A DNA stretch of 64,000 bases from JALZVT01 sp964611345 (GTDB lineage Bacteria > Pseudomonadota > Gammaproteobacteria > Pseudomonadales > Azotimanducaceae): the NCBI GenBank assembly GCA_964611345.1, contig CAZSYU010000004.1, positions 27,611 through 91,610 on the forward strand. The letters are read 5' to 3'. Positions 9,702-19,188 of this stretch are shown here, piece by piece. A program made the position numbers and the translations under genes. The notes below the pieces were generated by a model. That model had not been told where the DNA came from, searched no databases, and saw only the letters and a program-made list of their open reading frames with translations. Positions within the stretch are counted from its first letter, which is position 1. Every line of letters starts with the position of its first letter.

Positions 9702-10916
9702 ATGATTGCCCAACAGAGACAAATGCCCATGACTTCAGCTGCCCAGCCAAAGAGCCTGCCTCGGTTCGAACAGATGCTCGAAACGCTGGTGCAAACACCA
9801 TCCGTGAGCTGCACCAACGCTCAGTACGATCGCAGCAACATAGAAGTAATCAACCATCTTGCCAATTGGTTGGCCGATATGGGCTTCGACACCCAGGTTC
9901 AGGAAGTGCCGGAAACACCCGGCAAAGCCAACCTCATCGCCACTGCCGGGCAGCAAAGCAGTGATGATCCGAGCACTCCGGCGACTGGCCTGGTATTGGC
10001 TGGACACACAGATACCGTACCCTGCAACGAAGCGCAGTGGCAGCGTGAACCCTTCGCACTGACCAACGCGGACAACCGGTTTTACGGGCTCGGTAGCTGC
10101 GACATGAAGGGCTTCTTTCCAGTGGCTCTGCAGGCACTCGCCAGACACGACCTTAACCAACTCACCGCGCCCGTAACGGTCGTCGCCACCGCTGACGAGG
10201 AATCATCAATGGCTGGTGCTCGCCACCTGCAAGCCAGTCGCGCCGTACAGGCTCGGGCCTGTGTTGTTGGTGAGCCCACCAGCCTGCAACCCGTTTATGG
10301 GCACAAAGGCGTCATCTTTATGAGCATTACGCTCCGCGGTGCCTCTGGCCACTCATCTAACCCCGCGCTTGGGGTAAATGCTTTGGATGCCATGCACGCT
10401 GTGATGGCCGAACTCATCGACTTTCGCCAGGAGCTTGCCAGCAAGTGGCAAAACCCGGGATTCGCAGTCAGCGTACCTACCTTAAACCTTGGGTGTATGA
10501 GCGCGGGCGATAACCCCAATCGAATCTGCGATCACGCGCAGTTGCAGATCGATCTGCGCCTACTGCCTGGCATGGATGGCGACGCTATCGTTGCCGAGCT
10601 AAAGAAGCGCCTTAACACCGTGGCCGAACGCGAAAACACGCCTCTGACCTTAAACCAGTTCAACAACGCCCCGGCACTTGCCACACAGAGCGACAGCGAG
10701 CTTGTGCGCTATCTTGAAGGTGCCTCAAGCAAACAAGCTGGAACCGTTGCGTACGGTACCGAAGGCCCCTTCTTCGATGCGCTCGGCATGGACACCGTAG
10801 TGTTCGGTCCCGGCTCCATAGACCAGGCCCATCAGCCAAACGAGTACCTCGCCCACGAGCAGATCAGACCTGCGATAGACATGTTGGCTGGTCTCGTCAA
10901 TCACTACTGTCGCTAA
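9702..10916 (+). CDS. argE: Acetylornithine deacetylase
   Basis: M20 zinc metallopeptidase that removes the acetyl group from N-acetylornithine to give ornithine for arginine synthesis. 404 residues from the first ATG. Metal-site segments are visible in order: LAGHTDTVPCN (His, Asp), GLGSCDMKG (bridging Asp), TADEESSMAG (catalytic Glu-Glu), GEPT, and a late His in GPGSIDQAHQPNEY. The start is uncertain: ATG at 9702 has no clear Shine-Dalgarno, and the nearby ATGs at 9726 and 9732 fit equally well. argA follows after 20 bases, so the pair is probably one transcript. Confidence 0.93.
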   Translation: MIAQQRQMPMTSAAQPKSLPRFEQMLETLVQTPSVSCTNAQYDRSNIEVINHLANWLADMGFDTQVQEVPETPGKANLIATAGQQSSDDPSTPATGLVLAGHTDTVPCNEAQWQREPFALTNADNRFYGLGSCDMKGFFPVALQALARHDLNQLTAPVTVVATADEESSMAGARHLQASRAVQARACVVGEPTSLQPVYGHKGVIFMSITLRGASGHSSNPALGVNALDAMHAVMAELIDFRQELASKWQNPGFAVSVPTLNLGCMSAGDNPNRICDHAQLQIDLRLLPGMDGDAIVAELKKRLNTVAERENTPLTLNQFNNAPALATQSDSELVRYLEGASSKQAGTVAYGTEGPFFDALGMDTVVFGPGSIDQAHQPNEYLAHEQIRPAIDMLAGLVNHYCR

Positions 10917-10936
10917 CTGACTGTGTTAACTCTATT

Positions 10937-12250
10937 GTGAAAAACTTCGCCAACTGGTTCAGGGAAACTACGCCCTACATTAGCGCGCACCGCGGCAAGA
11001 CCTTTGTGGTGTCTTTGCCGGGCGAGGCTCTCGCGCATACCAACCTGACCAGCATCGTGCACGACATGGCCCTGCTTAGCGTTATCGGTGTTCGTATCGT
11101 TATAGTGCATGGTGCCCGCCCCCAACTGGATGCGGTACTGGGCCCAACTGCCGCTGGTGCTGCGCGCATAACGCGTGAAGCTGATCTACCAGAGGTAACT
11201 ACACAGATAGCGAAATTGCGAGCTCTACTTGAGGCAAGATTCTCGGCAGGTTTACCTGGTAGCCCGCTGCACAACACCCAAATCAACCTGGTGAGCGGAA
11301 ACTTTGTTGTCGCCAAACCTGTGGGTGTGCGCGATGGTGTCAACCATGAGTTTACCGGCCAGGTGCGATCATTGAAGACAACTCCTATCAAGCAAGCGCT
11401 CGACAACGGTGCGATCGTGCTGCTTTCCCCTGCTGGCAATTCTCCCGCTGGTCAACTGTATAACTTGTCAGCTGAAGAACTCGCCGCCGAAACGGCAATG
11501 GCGCTTAACGCCGATAAGCTCATCACCTTCGCAGAACAGGCGTACATAAGGGATAAAGCCGGCAACGATCTCGCAGAACTGACACCCGGCCAACTCGACA
11601 CCCTGCTGGATGATATGTCTGCAGATGATCCTGCCCGCCGGCGTCTCACGGCAATGCTCACCGCCTGCCGGCATGGTGTGCCACGCTGTCCGCAGGTGAG
11701 CTACGCCGACGATGGCTCACTGCTCGCAGAGCTGTTCACCGCTGACGGCCGCGGTTCGCAACTTAGTGAAGAGCTGTACCGTTACGTTCGTTCTGCAACA
11801 GCGGATGATCTATCCGCCATCGTTGCGCTGATTCGACCGCTGGAACAGCAAGGCCTGCTTGTTCGGCGTTCACGCGCAAAACTCGAACGCGATGTGGAAT
11901 CCTTTTTAGTAGCGGAAGTCGACAGCGCCGTTGCAGGTTGCTGTGCGCTATATCCGTTCGCACCTGAACCGGGCGAGAAATCGGGCGGTATGATGGAACT
12001 CGCCTGCTTTGCCGCGCGCCCAAACCAACCCTTTGCGCGAGCGCCAGTTGGCGAACAGCTACTCGCCGCGGCAGAGAACCATGCGCAACAACAGGCCATG
12101 AGCGCCCTGTTTGTGCTCACCACCACCGCCCAGGACTGGTTCATAGAGCATGGCTTTACTCCGTGTGAATTAGCTGATCTGCCGCCGGAACGAATAAAAA
12201 ACCATGACAATTCGCGCGGCTCACACGCACTTGTGAAGACCCTAAAGTAA
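10937..12250 (+). CDS. argA: N-acetylglutamate synthase
   Basis: First step of arginine synthesis: acetyl-CoA plus glutamate to N-acetylglutamate. 437 residues, the classic two-domain ArgA. The N-terminal amino-acid-kinase-like domain (about 1-285), which normally binds feedback arginine, contains VIVHGARPQLDAVL. The C-terminal GNAT acetyltransferase domain (about 290-437) ends with the ArgA-like WFIEHGFTPCELADLP. The likely start is GTG at 10937, with no strong ribosome site, which suggests coupling to argE just upstream. Confidence 0.94.
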   Translation: MKNFANWFRETTPYISAHRGKTFVVSLPGEALAHTNLTSIVHDMALLSVIGVRIVIVHGARPQLDAVLGPTAAGAARITREADLPEVTTQIAKLRALLEARFSAGLPGSPLHNTQINLVSGNFVVAKPVGVRDGVNHEFTGQVRSLKTTPIKQALDNGAIVLLSPAGNSPAGQLYNLSAEELAAETAMALNADKLITFAEQAYIRDKAGNDLAELTPGQLDTLLDDMSADDPARRRLTAMLTACRHGVPRCPQVSYADDGSLLAELFTADGRGSQLSEELYRYVRSATADDLSAIVALIRPLEQQGLLVRRSRAKLERDVESFLVAEVDSAVAGCCALYPFAPEPGEKSGGMMELACFAARPNQPFARAPVGEQLLAAAENHAQQQAMSALFVLTTTAQDWFIEHGFTPCELADLPPERIKNHDNSRGSHALVKTLK

Positions 12251-12285
12251 CCATCCAAAGCATCACAAGAACCTACAAGAGAGCT

Positions 12286-13962
12286 ATGACAGACAACATG
12301 AAAGACAAACGGAAATACTCAGCGAAGGTCGTCGATGGCATCGAGCAAGCACCGAGTCGGGCCATGCTGCACGCCGTAGGTTTTGAGACTGCGGATTTCG
12401 ACAAGGTACAGGTAGGTATTGCGTCAACCTGGAGCATGGTCACGCCGTGCAACATGCATATCAACGATCTCGCTGATGCAGCCTGCATGGGCGTGGACGA
12501 GGCCGGCGGTAAAAGCGTGCTGTTCAACACCATCACCGTATCTGACGGTATCTCTATGGGTACCCCAGGAATGCGTTATTCGCTGGTAAGCCGCGAGATT
12601 ATCGCCGATTCCATCGAGGCCGTTGTTGGCGCACAGGGCTTTGACGGCTATGTCGCACTCGGCGGCTGTGACAAAAACATGCCCGCTTGCGCAATTGCCA
12701 TGGCTCGCATGGATCGTCCCAGCGTGTTTGTTTACGGCGGCACCATTCAGATGGGTGCCGAGCGTCGCGACATCGTGTCGGTTTTTGAAGCTGTTGGCGG
12801 GCGCGCTGCAGGCAACGTGAGCGATAACGAACTAAAAGTTGTCGAGCAAACCGCGATTCCAGGGCCCGGTTCTTGCGGTGGTATGTATACCGCTAACAGC
12901 ATGGCCTCCGCGATCGAAGCGCTGGGTCTGTCGCTCCCCGGTAGCTCAGCCCAGGAAGCCGTTTCGCAACAGAAACGCAACGACAGCTACAACGCGGGTG
13001 AAGCGGTGGTTAATCTCATCGAGAAAGACATCAAACCCAGCGATATTTTGACGCGCGAAGCGTTCGAGAATGCCATCACTGTTGTCATTGCGCTCGAAGG
13101 TTCAACAAACGCGGTTCTGCACCTGCTGGCTATCGCCCACGCCGCCAAAGTTGAACTGTCTATCGATGACTTCACCCGAATTGGCAAGAACGTTCCTGTA
13201 CTCGCCGACATGCGCCCAGCCGGTGAGTACTCAATGTCCGAACTCATCGAGGTTGGCGGCATTCAGCCATTAATGAAAATGCTGTTGGAAAAAGGCTTGC
13301 TGCACGGTGACTGCATGACGGTCACCGGCAAAACTCTCGCTGAAAACCTGGCAAGCGTTCGCCATTACCCTGCTGACCAAAAAGTGATCCGCCCTTTTGA
13401 CAACCCGGTAAAACCCGATAGCCACCTGGTTATCTTGTACGGCAACCTCGCCCCGGGCGGCGCCGTGGCCAAAATTACGGGCCATGAAGGTTTGCAGTTC
13501 ACAGGTACCGCGCGCGTCTATCACGGCGAAGAGGCCGCAATGCAGGCCATCATGGATAGTAAAATTGGCAAAGGCGACATCGTTGTTGTGCGTTACGAAG
13601 GTCCAAAAGGCGGACCCGGCATGCGCGAGATGCTCTCACCAACCAGCGCGATCAATGGCCAGGGTCTGTCGCAAGATGTTGCGCTCATTACCGATGGTCG
13701 CTTCAGCGGGGGGTCACACGGATTTGTGATTGGTCACGTTACACCAGAAGCGTTTGAGGGTGGTCCCATTGCTCTGGTGGAAGAAGGTGACAAGATCACC
13801 GTCGACGCAGAGAAGTGTGAGATCAATGTTGCCGTTTCAGACGATGAACTCGCCGCCAGGAAAGCCAGGTGGCAGGCCCCGCCGGTCTACACGGATCGGG
13901 GTGCACTGGCGAAGTATGCAAAGCTTGTGAGTTCTGCGAGCACAGGCGCAGTGACGGACTAG
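12286..13962 (+). CDS. ilvD: Dihydroxy-acid dehydratase
   Basis: Fe-S dehydratase making the 2-keto acids of the Ile/Val pathway. 558 residues, the shorter IlvD class (E. coli IlvD is longer, about 616). Probable cluster cysteines lie in TPCNMHINDLA, GGCDKNMPACAIAM and GPGSCGGMYTANSMASAIEA; the C-terminal LITDGRFSGGSHGFVIGH signature is intact. A purine-rich AGAGAG lies just before the ATG. It is 35 bases after argA and could be co-transcribed with it. The stop codon sits in a small inverted repeat shared with the convergent gene. Confidence 0.95.
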   Translation: MTDNMKDKRKYSAKVVDGIEQAPSRAMLHAVGFETADFDKVQVGIASTWSMVTPCNMHINDLADAACMGVDEAGGKSVLFNTITVSDGISMGTPGMRYSLVSREIIADSIEAVVGAQGFDGYVALGGCDKNMPACAIAMARMDRPSVFVYGGTIQMGAERRDIVSVFEAVGGRAAGNVSDNELKVVEQTAIPGPGSCGGMYTANSMASAIEALGLSLPGSSAQEAVSQQKRNDSYNAGEAVVNLIEKDIKPSDILTREAFENAITVVIALEGSTNAVLHLLAIAHAAKVELSIDDFTRIGKNVPVLADMRPAGEYSMSELIEVGGIQPLMKMLLEKGLLHGDCMTVTGKTLAENLASVRHYPADQKVIRPFDNPVKPDSHLVILYGNLAPGGAVAKITGHEGLQFTGTARVYHGEEAAMQAIMDSKIGKGDIVVVRYEGPKGGPGMREMLSPTSAINGQGLSQDVALITDGRFSGGSHGFVIGHVTPEAFEGGPIALVEEGDKITVDAEKCEINVAVSDDELAARKARWQAPPVYTDRGALAKYAKLVSSASTGAVTD

Positions 13963-13978
13963 GTTATTAGATCTAGTC
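13957..13978. terminator. Small inverted repeat between convergent genes
   Basis: GACTAG and CTAGTC form a six-base-pair stem around a ten-base loop, and the stem carries the stop codons of both ilvD (plus) and the zinc-ribbon gene (minus). There is no T run on either side, so it is at best a weak bidirectional terminator. Confidence 0.25.
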
Positions 13979-14509
13979 GCTACGTAAATAGCGCAATGCC
14001 TGCTCTTTTGCCGGGTGCTCAGACAGCCAGTCGCGAAATTCTTTCAGGCGTGACAAGTCGTCTCCGAACAGTGTTCGCAACCGCTCGTCGCGCATGGTCG
14101 CAACCGTCTGGGCTCGTACTGCCTTTTGCCAGGGGTCAGTCACAATGTCGGCCAGCTTACCCTGCAACTGCAATGCGCCAAGCAGTTGCCACTCGCCAGC
14201 ATCGAGCCAGGCATCGTGGCACGTCATGCACACGTCGACCTTGTTGGCCGTTGCGCCACTGATACTGTACTTGGTCATAATGTGGGAACACTTGGTGCAA
14301 AGTAACGCCTGGGCATTGCCCTCGATCAGGCTCGCTGTCTCGCCTTCGCCATGCACAGGGTCCTCATCATCCACTCGCGTCTCGGCCCAATTGCGATAGG
14401 TTAATAGATCAATCAGCACACCATGACAAACCGTACAGGTATACGCGGGCAAGCCAGCGTGTAATCGAGTAGGTTTTAGGGGCTGATCGGTGCAGGCAGG
14501 ACAGTTCAT
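13973..14509 (-). CDS. TFIIB-type zinc-ribbon protein, function unknown
   Basis: 178 residues with two Cys4 zinc ribbons. The first is CPAC (residues 4-7) with CTVCHGVLID, and the second is CTKC with CMTCHDAWLDAGE; both match the bacterial zf-TFIIB ribbon, in which the second knuckle is followed by a W/VLD-x-GE pattern. The remaining 70 residues are charged and helical. Its start overlaps the stop of the Lin0512-family gene by four bases. Role unknown; there is no DNA-binding or enzyme motif beyond the ribbons. Confidence 0.7.
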   Translation of the reverse strand: MNCPACTDQPLKPTRLHAGLPAYTCTVCHGVLIDLLTYRNWAETRVDDEDPVHGEGETASLIEGNAQALLCTKCSHIMTKYSISGATANKVDVCMTCHDAWLDAGEWQLLGALQLQGKLADIVTDPWQKAVRAQTVATMRDERLRTLFGDDLSRLKEFRDWLSEHPAKEQALRYLRSD

Positions 14510-14871
14510 TTTTCGCCCTCGCCGGCGTCACTATCGTCATCAAAACTCACGAGCACCGCGGCATTGGCAATCACCATGGCATCGCTACCACGGTCGTCGG
14601 GCACCTCCAGGCCACCCTCGACTACCTTAACGCTCACCTGACCATGCGGGAGCTCTGCGGCAACGACCTCCTTGTCGACAGCTGCAGGATTCGGTACGCC
14701 AATGTTCACCTCAACATGCATCTCGTCCACCGACTTGTTCAGCAAGCGAAAGAAACCAATGCTGCTATGTCGGATCGCATCGGAAACAGCGCGACAGGCT
14801 GCCCGCGTATAGTCCCGACCGTGCACGTCCACACCCATGCCCATTTCAGTTAAACAGCGAACAAGCGCCAT
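14506..14871 (-). CDS. Lin0512-family conserved protein
   Basis: 121 residues. The sequence pattern (MGMGVDVHGRDYTRAACRAVSDAI..., then VEVNIGVPNP and a run of short beta strands) matches the small conserved Lin0512 family, whose function is not established. It is acidic at the C-terminus. It lies between a VanZ-like gene (27 bases upstream) and the zinc-ribbon gene, which it overlaps by four bases, so the two are probably translated together. Confidence 0.7.
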   Translation of the reverse strand: MALVRCLTEMGMGVDVHGRDYTRAACRAVSDAIRHSSIGFFRLLNKSVDEMHVEVNIGVPNPAAVDKEVVAAELPHGQVSVKVVEGGLEVPDDRGSDAMVIANAAVLVSFDDDSDAGEGEK

Positions 14872-14898
14872 ACCCTTCTCCCCTATGGTGACCTGAAC

Positions 14899-15270
14899 CT
14901 ATAGCCTAACTATCCGCAAGAACAGGCGCCAAACTTTTTCGCCCCAAAAATGGTGCGCAAGCAAACCCATACTGATACCCAGCAAATCGATGCCAAAATC
15001 GCCCCACTCCGCTTGCCTGGCAGGTAAAAAACTCTGAGTGATCTCGAGAAAACCACCGTAGGCTGCCAGCAACAGCACAACAGCTCCTATAGACAATGGG
15101 ACATGAGAAATACGCAATGCGGCAGTCAGGTAAACGAATGCGAACAGGTGCAGGGTGATGTCACTCACCTTCGGCCCCACAGCGGGTAGACCTCGACCGA
15201 GCGCCGCCCAGGTACAAATCAAGAGGGGTAACCAGAACGCAATACGGCGCAACACCAGTTCTTTATTCAT
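14899..15270 (-). CDS. VanZ-like small membrane protein
   Basis: 123 residues with four predicted membrane segments: about 9-25, 38-54, 58-75 and 92-110. The pattern SDITLHLFAFVYLTAALR, then AYGGFLEITQSFLPAR and WGDFGIDLLGISMG is the usual VanZ-like layout, with a Glu in a membrane helix and a D-x-x-x-N/G motif. VanZ-like proteins are linked to glycopeptide tolerance in Gram-positives, but in Proteobacteria the role is unknown. It follows hemE by 27 bases. Confidence 0.7.
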   Translation of the reverse strand: MNKELVLRRIAFWLPLLICTWAALGRGLPAVGPKVSDITLHLFAFVYLTAALRISHVPLSIGAVVLLLAAYGGFLEITQSFLPARQAEWGDFGIDLLGISMGLLAHHFWGEKVWRLFLRIVRL

Positions 15271-15297
15271 GCGCGCCGCCTTGGTTGAGCCCGGAGC

Positions 15298-16323
15298 CTA
15301 GCGAGCGCTCTGTTGTTGCACAAAGTCGACGAGGTGTTTGACGTTCGCTACCGGTGTTTCCGGAATAATGCCGTGCCCAAGGTTGAAGATGTGGCCTGGC
15401 CTGTTACCTACCTCATCGAGAATCGCACCAGCTTGCGCCGACACGGTAGCCTTATCGGCGCAGAGCACGATGGGATCCATGTTGCCCTGAATCGCTCTAC
15501 ATCCCAGACCATTCCAGGTCCTCGTTAACGGCGTACGCCAGTCGAGCGCCAATACATCTGGTGCCGCTTCGTTAAGGGCCTCGAGCAGGTGCCCGTTGCC
15601 CGTACCAAAATAGATAATCGGTACTTGCCCGCGCAACTTATCGATCAATGCCTTGGTATGGGGCAATGCAAAACTCCGGAAATCTGCTACCGACAGACTG
15701 CCCACCCAGGTATCAAATATTTGAATGGCGTCAACGCCTGCATCAATCTGCAACTGCAAGTAGCTAGCCAACGAATCCGTCAGTTTTGCCATCAGTGCAT
15801 GCCACGCATCCGGAGCCTGATACATCAGCTTTTTAACGTGCACGTAGTTGCGCGAACCCTTGCCCTCCACCGCATATGACGCGAGCGTAAAAGGCGCGCC
15901 TGCAAAGCCAATGAGCGCAATTTCTGCGGGCAAATCACCAAGAATGTTGCTGACGGTATCCGCGATGTAGGGCGTTCCCTCACGCGCCTCAAGCATTCGC
16001 AGTGCCTCGATATCTTTGGGTGTTCGCACCGGGTTATCAAATACCGGGCCCACTCCCTCCTTATACTCAAGATCCAGCCCCATCGGCACCAGAATTGGCA
16101 GTAAGTCAGCAAACATAATCGCCGCGTCAACCCCAAGTATGCGCTGGGCATCCAGGGTTGCCTGGGCAGACATTTCAGGGTTGGTAAAAAAGTCGAGGCT
16201 TTTAGTTTTACCCTTTAGTGCGTGGTATTCGGGCATATACCGGCCCGCCTGGCGATTGAGCCATATCGGTGTATGTGGAACTTCGCGACCGTGACAGGCC
16301 TCGATAAAAATTTTCTCTGACAT
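15298..16323 (-). CDS. hemE: Uroporphyrinogen decarboxylase
   Basis: Cytoplasmic heme pathway enzyme converting uroporphyrinogen III to coproporphyrinogen III. 341 residues, normal length. Near the N-terminus is the substrate-binding signature PIWLNRQAGRYMPEY; the conserved catalytic Asp is in IMFADLLPI; GFAGAPFTLASY and the C-terminal FNLGHGIIPETP are intact. It begins 12 bases after the cyclase-homologue gene. Heme supply is relevant to the multiheme cytochromes at 21369-32672, but hemE is housekeeping and no other heme gene is adjacent. Confidence 0.96.
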   Translation of the reverse strand: MSEKIFIEACHGREVPHTPIWLNRQAGRYMPEYHALKGKTKSLDFFTNPEMSAQATLDAQRILGVDAAIMFADLLPILVPMGLDLEYKEGVGPVFDNPVRTPKDIEALRMLEAREGTPYIADTVSNILGDLPAEIALIGFAGAPFTLASYAVEGKGSRNYVHVKKLMYQAPDAWHALMAKLTDSLASYLQLQIDAGVDAIQIFDTWVGSLSVADFRSFALPHTKALIDKLRGQVPIIYFGTGNGHLLEALNEAAPDVLALDWRTPLTRTWNGLGCRAIQGNMDPIVLCADKATVSAQAGAILDEVGNRPGHIFNLGHGIIPETPVANVKHLVDFVQQQSAR

Positions 16324-16335
16324 AACAGAAGGGAT

Positions 16336-17631
16336 TCAGGCAATCGGCGTGCGCACCTTAGCAGACGGGCGAAAAACCCGCATCCGGGCGAAGCCTTTGA
16401 AGTCTTCATAACTGGCAGAAAACTCAACGGTATTCACCTCTGCGAACTCGATCCTCACAAGATCAGGCAAGGGTGCTGATGCCACTCGCACGCCACCCTC
16501 ACGGGCCAGCCCAGCCTCCAACAACAAACGCATGGTTAGCGGGCACAACACCATAGAGTCCGCCTGGCTGGTCGCCTGGAGGCGTTCTGCCAAAGCGACA
16601 CAACTACCAATTATAGTGTAAGCGCGTACATCGCTGGTGCCGCACTCGCCGAGCGAACAATAACCTGAGGCCAGGCCAACGCGCAGCTGCAGTTGTTGCT
16701 CGAGCCCAAAGCTGGCCCAGCGGTTGTTTAGTTCGGGCAACTGCGCCAGCAACTGATTGGCAAACCGCCAGGCGTTATGCGCCGCAACGCTACGATCTTG
16801 CTCAGGCAGAAAGAACAGCAAGGCGCCATCGCCCATAAACTTGTCGAGCGTGCCGCCACAACGCCCCGCCTGCACAACCACCGCGTCCAGCAGGTCATCG
16901 AGCACCAGACTGACTAGCTCCGGCGGTAGCGGCGAGCTACGGACCGTGAACTCCACCAGGTCGATGATGACCACGGTCACCCAACAACGACTCTGTCCGA
17001 TCGGCAGTCGGCGGGCTAACCCGTGGGGTACAAATGGCTGCAACGTAGCTAGTCGATCCCGCCACAGACTACGGTGATCATCGAGCTTTTGAGTCAGGCG
17101 AAAGGCGACATCACACAACGCCACAGCAAATGTGAGTAACAACAGTGTGCCAGGCAACCAATTTGAGATTCCCGTAACGCCCGGGAGCCGCTGCCAAAGC
17201 ACAAGCACGTCTGGCGCACCAGCGAATGCAGCGAGCATGACAACAACCAACCCACTAGAGGCAAACGCAAGCAAAACACCCGGCACCACGCGGCCACCAC
17301 CAAGCGCGACATTTGCGGTGACCAGCGTGCCCAACACCGAAAGTGTCAGCGGCAAAGGCAACTGCATGCTCAACAATGCACCGGGAACCAGCAGCGTCTC
17401 CGCGCGCTGCAATTGCCGCACCGCCGTATCACTCGGTGGCGTACCACGAGGAGCCGAGAGAAGACGGACCACATCCAGCACACCTGCACCTAATACCGCA
17501 AGCAACAACCCCGCAACAAGTTGCGAGTTAGACAGCTGGTGGGGCGGCAGTGCCACAAGCAGCATCGCAAACAGTCCCCAACCCAGCACCCGAAAGGGTC
17601 GTGCCTGACGGTAAAGGTTTCGAACTGCCAT
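16336..17631 (-). CDS. Membrane-bound class III adenylate/guanylate cyclase homologue with altered active site
   Basis: 431 residues. The N-terminal half holds about six hydrophobic segments (14-28, 37-58, 82-104, 115-137, 158-178), followed by a linker and a class III cyclase domain (about 215-375). Seen active-site residues: first metal Asp D224 (IIDLVEFT), K264 and second metal Asp D268 in DKFMGDGALLFF, T339, and R350. The Asn that normally stabilises the transition state (V-N-x-A-x-R) is Ala346 here (VALAERL); I checked the codon, GCT. Activity may therefore be low, or the protein may be a binding or dimer partner. A cyclic-nucleotide-binding protein is encoded at 33549-36095. It is upstream of hemE. 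Confidence 0.75.
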   Translation of the reverse strand: MAVRNLYRQARPFRVLGWGLFAMLLVALPPHQLSNSQLVAGLLLAVLGAGVLDVVRLLSAPRGTPPSDTAVRQLQRAETLLVPGALLSMQLPLPLTLSVLGTLVTANVALGGGRVVPGVLLAFASSGLVVVMLAAFAGAPDVLVLWQRLPGVTGISNWLPGTLLLLTFAVALCDVAFRLTQKLDDHRSLWRDRLATLQPFVPHGLARRLPIGQSRCWVTVVIIDLVEFTVRSSPLPPELVSLVLDDLLDAVVVQAGRCGGTLDKFMGDGALLFFLPEQDRSVAAHNAWRFANQLLAQLPELNNRWASFGLEQQLQLRVGLASGYCSLGECGTSDVRAYTIIGSCVALAERLQATSQADSMVLCPLTMRLLLEAGLAREGGVRVASAPLPDLVRIEFAEVNTVEFSASYEDFKGFARMRVFRPSAKVRTPIA

Positions 17632-17741
17632 GGACGCAGCCTGCCAAACCCCTCGGCGGGTCAGAAGCGGCTATTGACTGTTGGCCACGACAGACGGACG
17701 ATCTGGTTCTTGGCAGCTAATGCCCCACCAAGTGTCGAGAA

Positions 17742-19100
17742 CTAGACCACACCGTAGGCGTGCATTGCGTCGGCTACCTTAACGAACCCACCGACATTGG
17801 CTCCGCCAACATAATCCACCGCACGACCTCGCTTGGCAGCGCCATGTTCTACGCATTGTTCATGAATGCCGCGCATGATGTCTTGCAGACGACCATCCAC
17901 CTCGTTAGCAGTCCAGTTGATACGCATCGCATTTTGGCTTTGTTCCAAACCGGATACGGCAACACCACCCGCGTTCGATGCTTTGGCGGGCGCATACAAG
18001 GATCCGTTGTCGCGAAAGAGATGCTGCGCCTCAAGAGTGCAAGGCATGTTAGCTCCTTCGGCAATTACATTTACGCCGTTGCGTATCATCTTCTTCGCAT
18101 CCGCTGCATCGAGCTCATTCTGAGTGGCGCAGGGAAACGCCATATCGGCTTTAACACCCCAGGGCCGCTTGCCGGCGTGAAACTTCGTTTTCTTGTAGAC
18201 AGTGGTGTATTCCTTGATTCGCCCACGCCGCGCGAATTTCAACTCTTTAAGGTAATCGAGCTTGTCCTGGTCAAAACCCTCTGGATCGTGAATGAAGCCG
18301 GTAGAATCGGATAGCGTTATGGCTCGAGCTCCAAGGTGCAGCAACTTTTCGGCACAAAAAATGGCGACGTTGCCTGAGCCACTCACTAGCGCTGTCTTGC
18401 CATCAAAGCCATCATCAATACGGTTCAGCATGTTTTCGACAAAATACACTACACCGTAGCCAGTCGCCTCGGTGCGCCCAAGGCTGCCTCCAAACGACAA
18501 CCCTTTGCCCGTTAACACACCCGTAAACTCGTTACGCACACGCTTATACTGGCCAAACAGATAACTGATTTCGCGACCACCCACGCCTATGTCGCCAGCG
18601 GGTACGTCGGTATCCGCGCCTACGTGACGGCTAAGTTCCGTCATCATAGATTGACAGAACCGCATCACTTCGCGATCACTCTTACCCTTGGGATTGAAGT
18701 TACTGCCACCCTTTCCACCTCCCATAGGCAAGCCAGTAAGTGCGTTTTTGAAGGTCTGCTCAAAGCCTAAAAACTTCAGAACACTTTGATTAACTGAAGG
18801 ATGAAACCGCAAACCACCCTTGTAGGGTCCAATAGAATTATTGAACTGTACCCGCCAAGCACGATTGGTTCGAATCGTCCCATCATCGGCCTCCCAGCAA
18901 ACACGAAAAATTACAATACGATCCGGCTCAGTCATGCGCTCGAGGATGGACATATCGGCATAGTCTTTGTGTGTGGCCATATAAGGCATGACAGTTTCGG
19001 CGACTTCCTGCACAGCCTGATGAAACTCTGGCTCACCCGGATTTCGCTTCACGAGTCCGTTCATAAAATTATCAAGCGCTTTGCGCGTTGCCTTATTCAT
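17742..19100 (-). CDS. gdhA: NADP-type glutamate dehydrogenase
   Basis: Hexameric enzyme making glutamate from 2-oxoglutarate and ammonium. About 452 residues. Markers: GPYKGGLRFHPSVN, LPMGGGKGGSNF (catalytic Lys region), DVPAGDIGVGGREI, and the nucleotide-binding GSGNVAIFCAEKL. A GTG two codons earlier (19106) is possible, but the AGGGAGA ribosome site lies eight bases before the ATG at 19100 and only two before the GTG, so I prefer the ATG. The leader is AT-rich (around 19130-19145), a likely promoter. It is separated by 88 bases from the twin-FHA gene upstream. Confidence 0.95.
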   Translation of the reverse strand: MNKATRKALDNFMNGLVKRNPGEPEFHQAVQEVAETVMPYMATHKDYADMSILERMTEPDRIVIFRVCWEADDGTIRTNRAWRVQFNNSIGPYKGGLRFHPSVNQSVLKFLGFEQTFKNALTGLPMGGGKGGSNFNPKGKSDREVMRFCQSMMTELSRHVGADTDVPAGDIGVGGREISYLFGQYKRVRNEFTGVLTGKGLSFGGSLGRTEATGYGVVYFVENMLNRIDDGFDGKTALVSGSGNVAIFCAEKLLHLGARAITLSDSTGFIHDPEGFDQDKLDYLKELKFARRGRIKEYTTVYKKTKFHAGKRPWGVKADMAFPCATQNELDAADAKKMIRNGVNVIAEGANMPCTLEAQHLFRDNGSLYAPAKASNAGGVAVSGLEQSQNAMRINWTANEVDGRLQDIMRGIHEQCVEHGAAKRGRAVDYVGGANVGGFVKVADAMHAYGVV

Positions 19101-19188
19101 AATCACAATCTCCCTGATTGTTGTTTACTGATTAATATTTTTTAGTTGTTAGAAAAGCGCACGTTGCCTTCCCACTGAACGCATAAAA

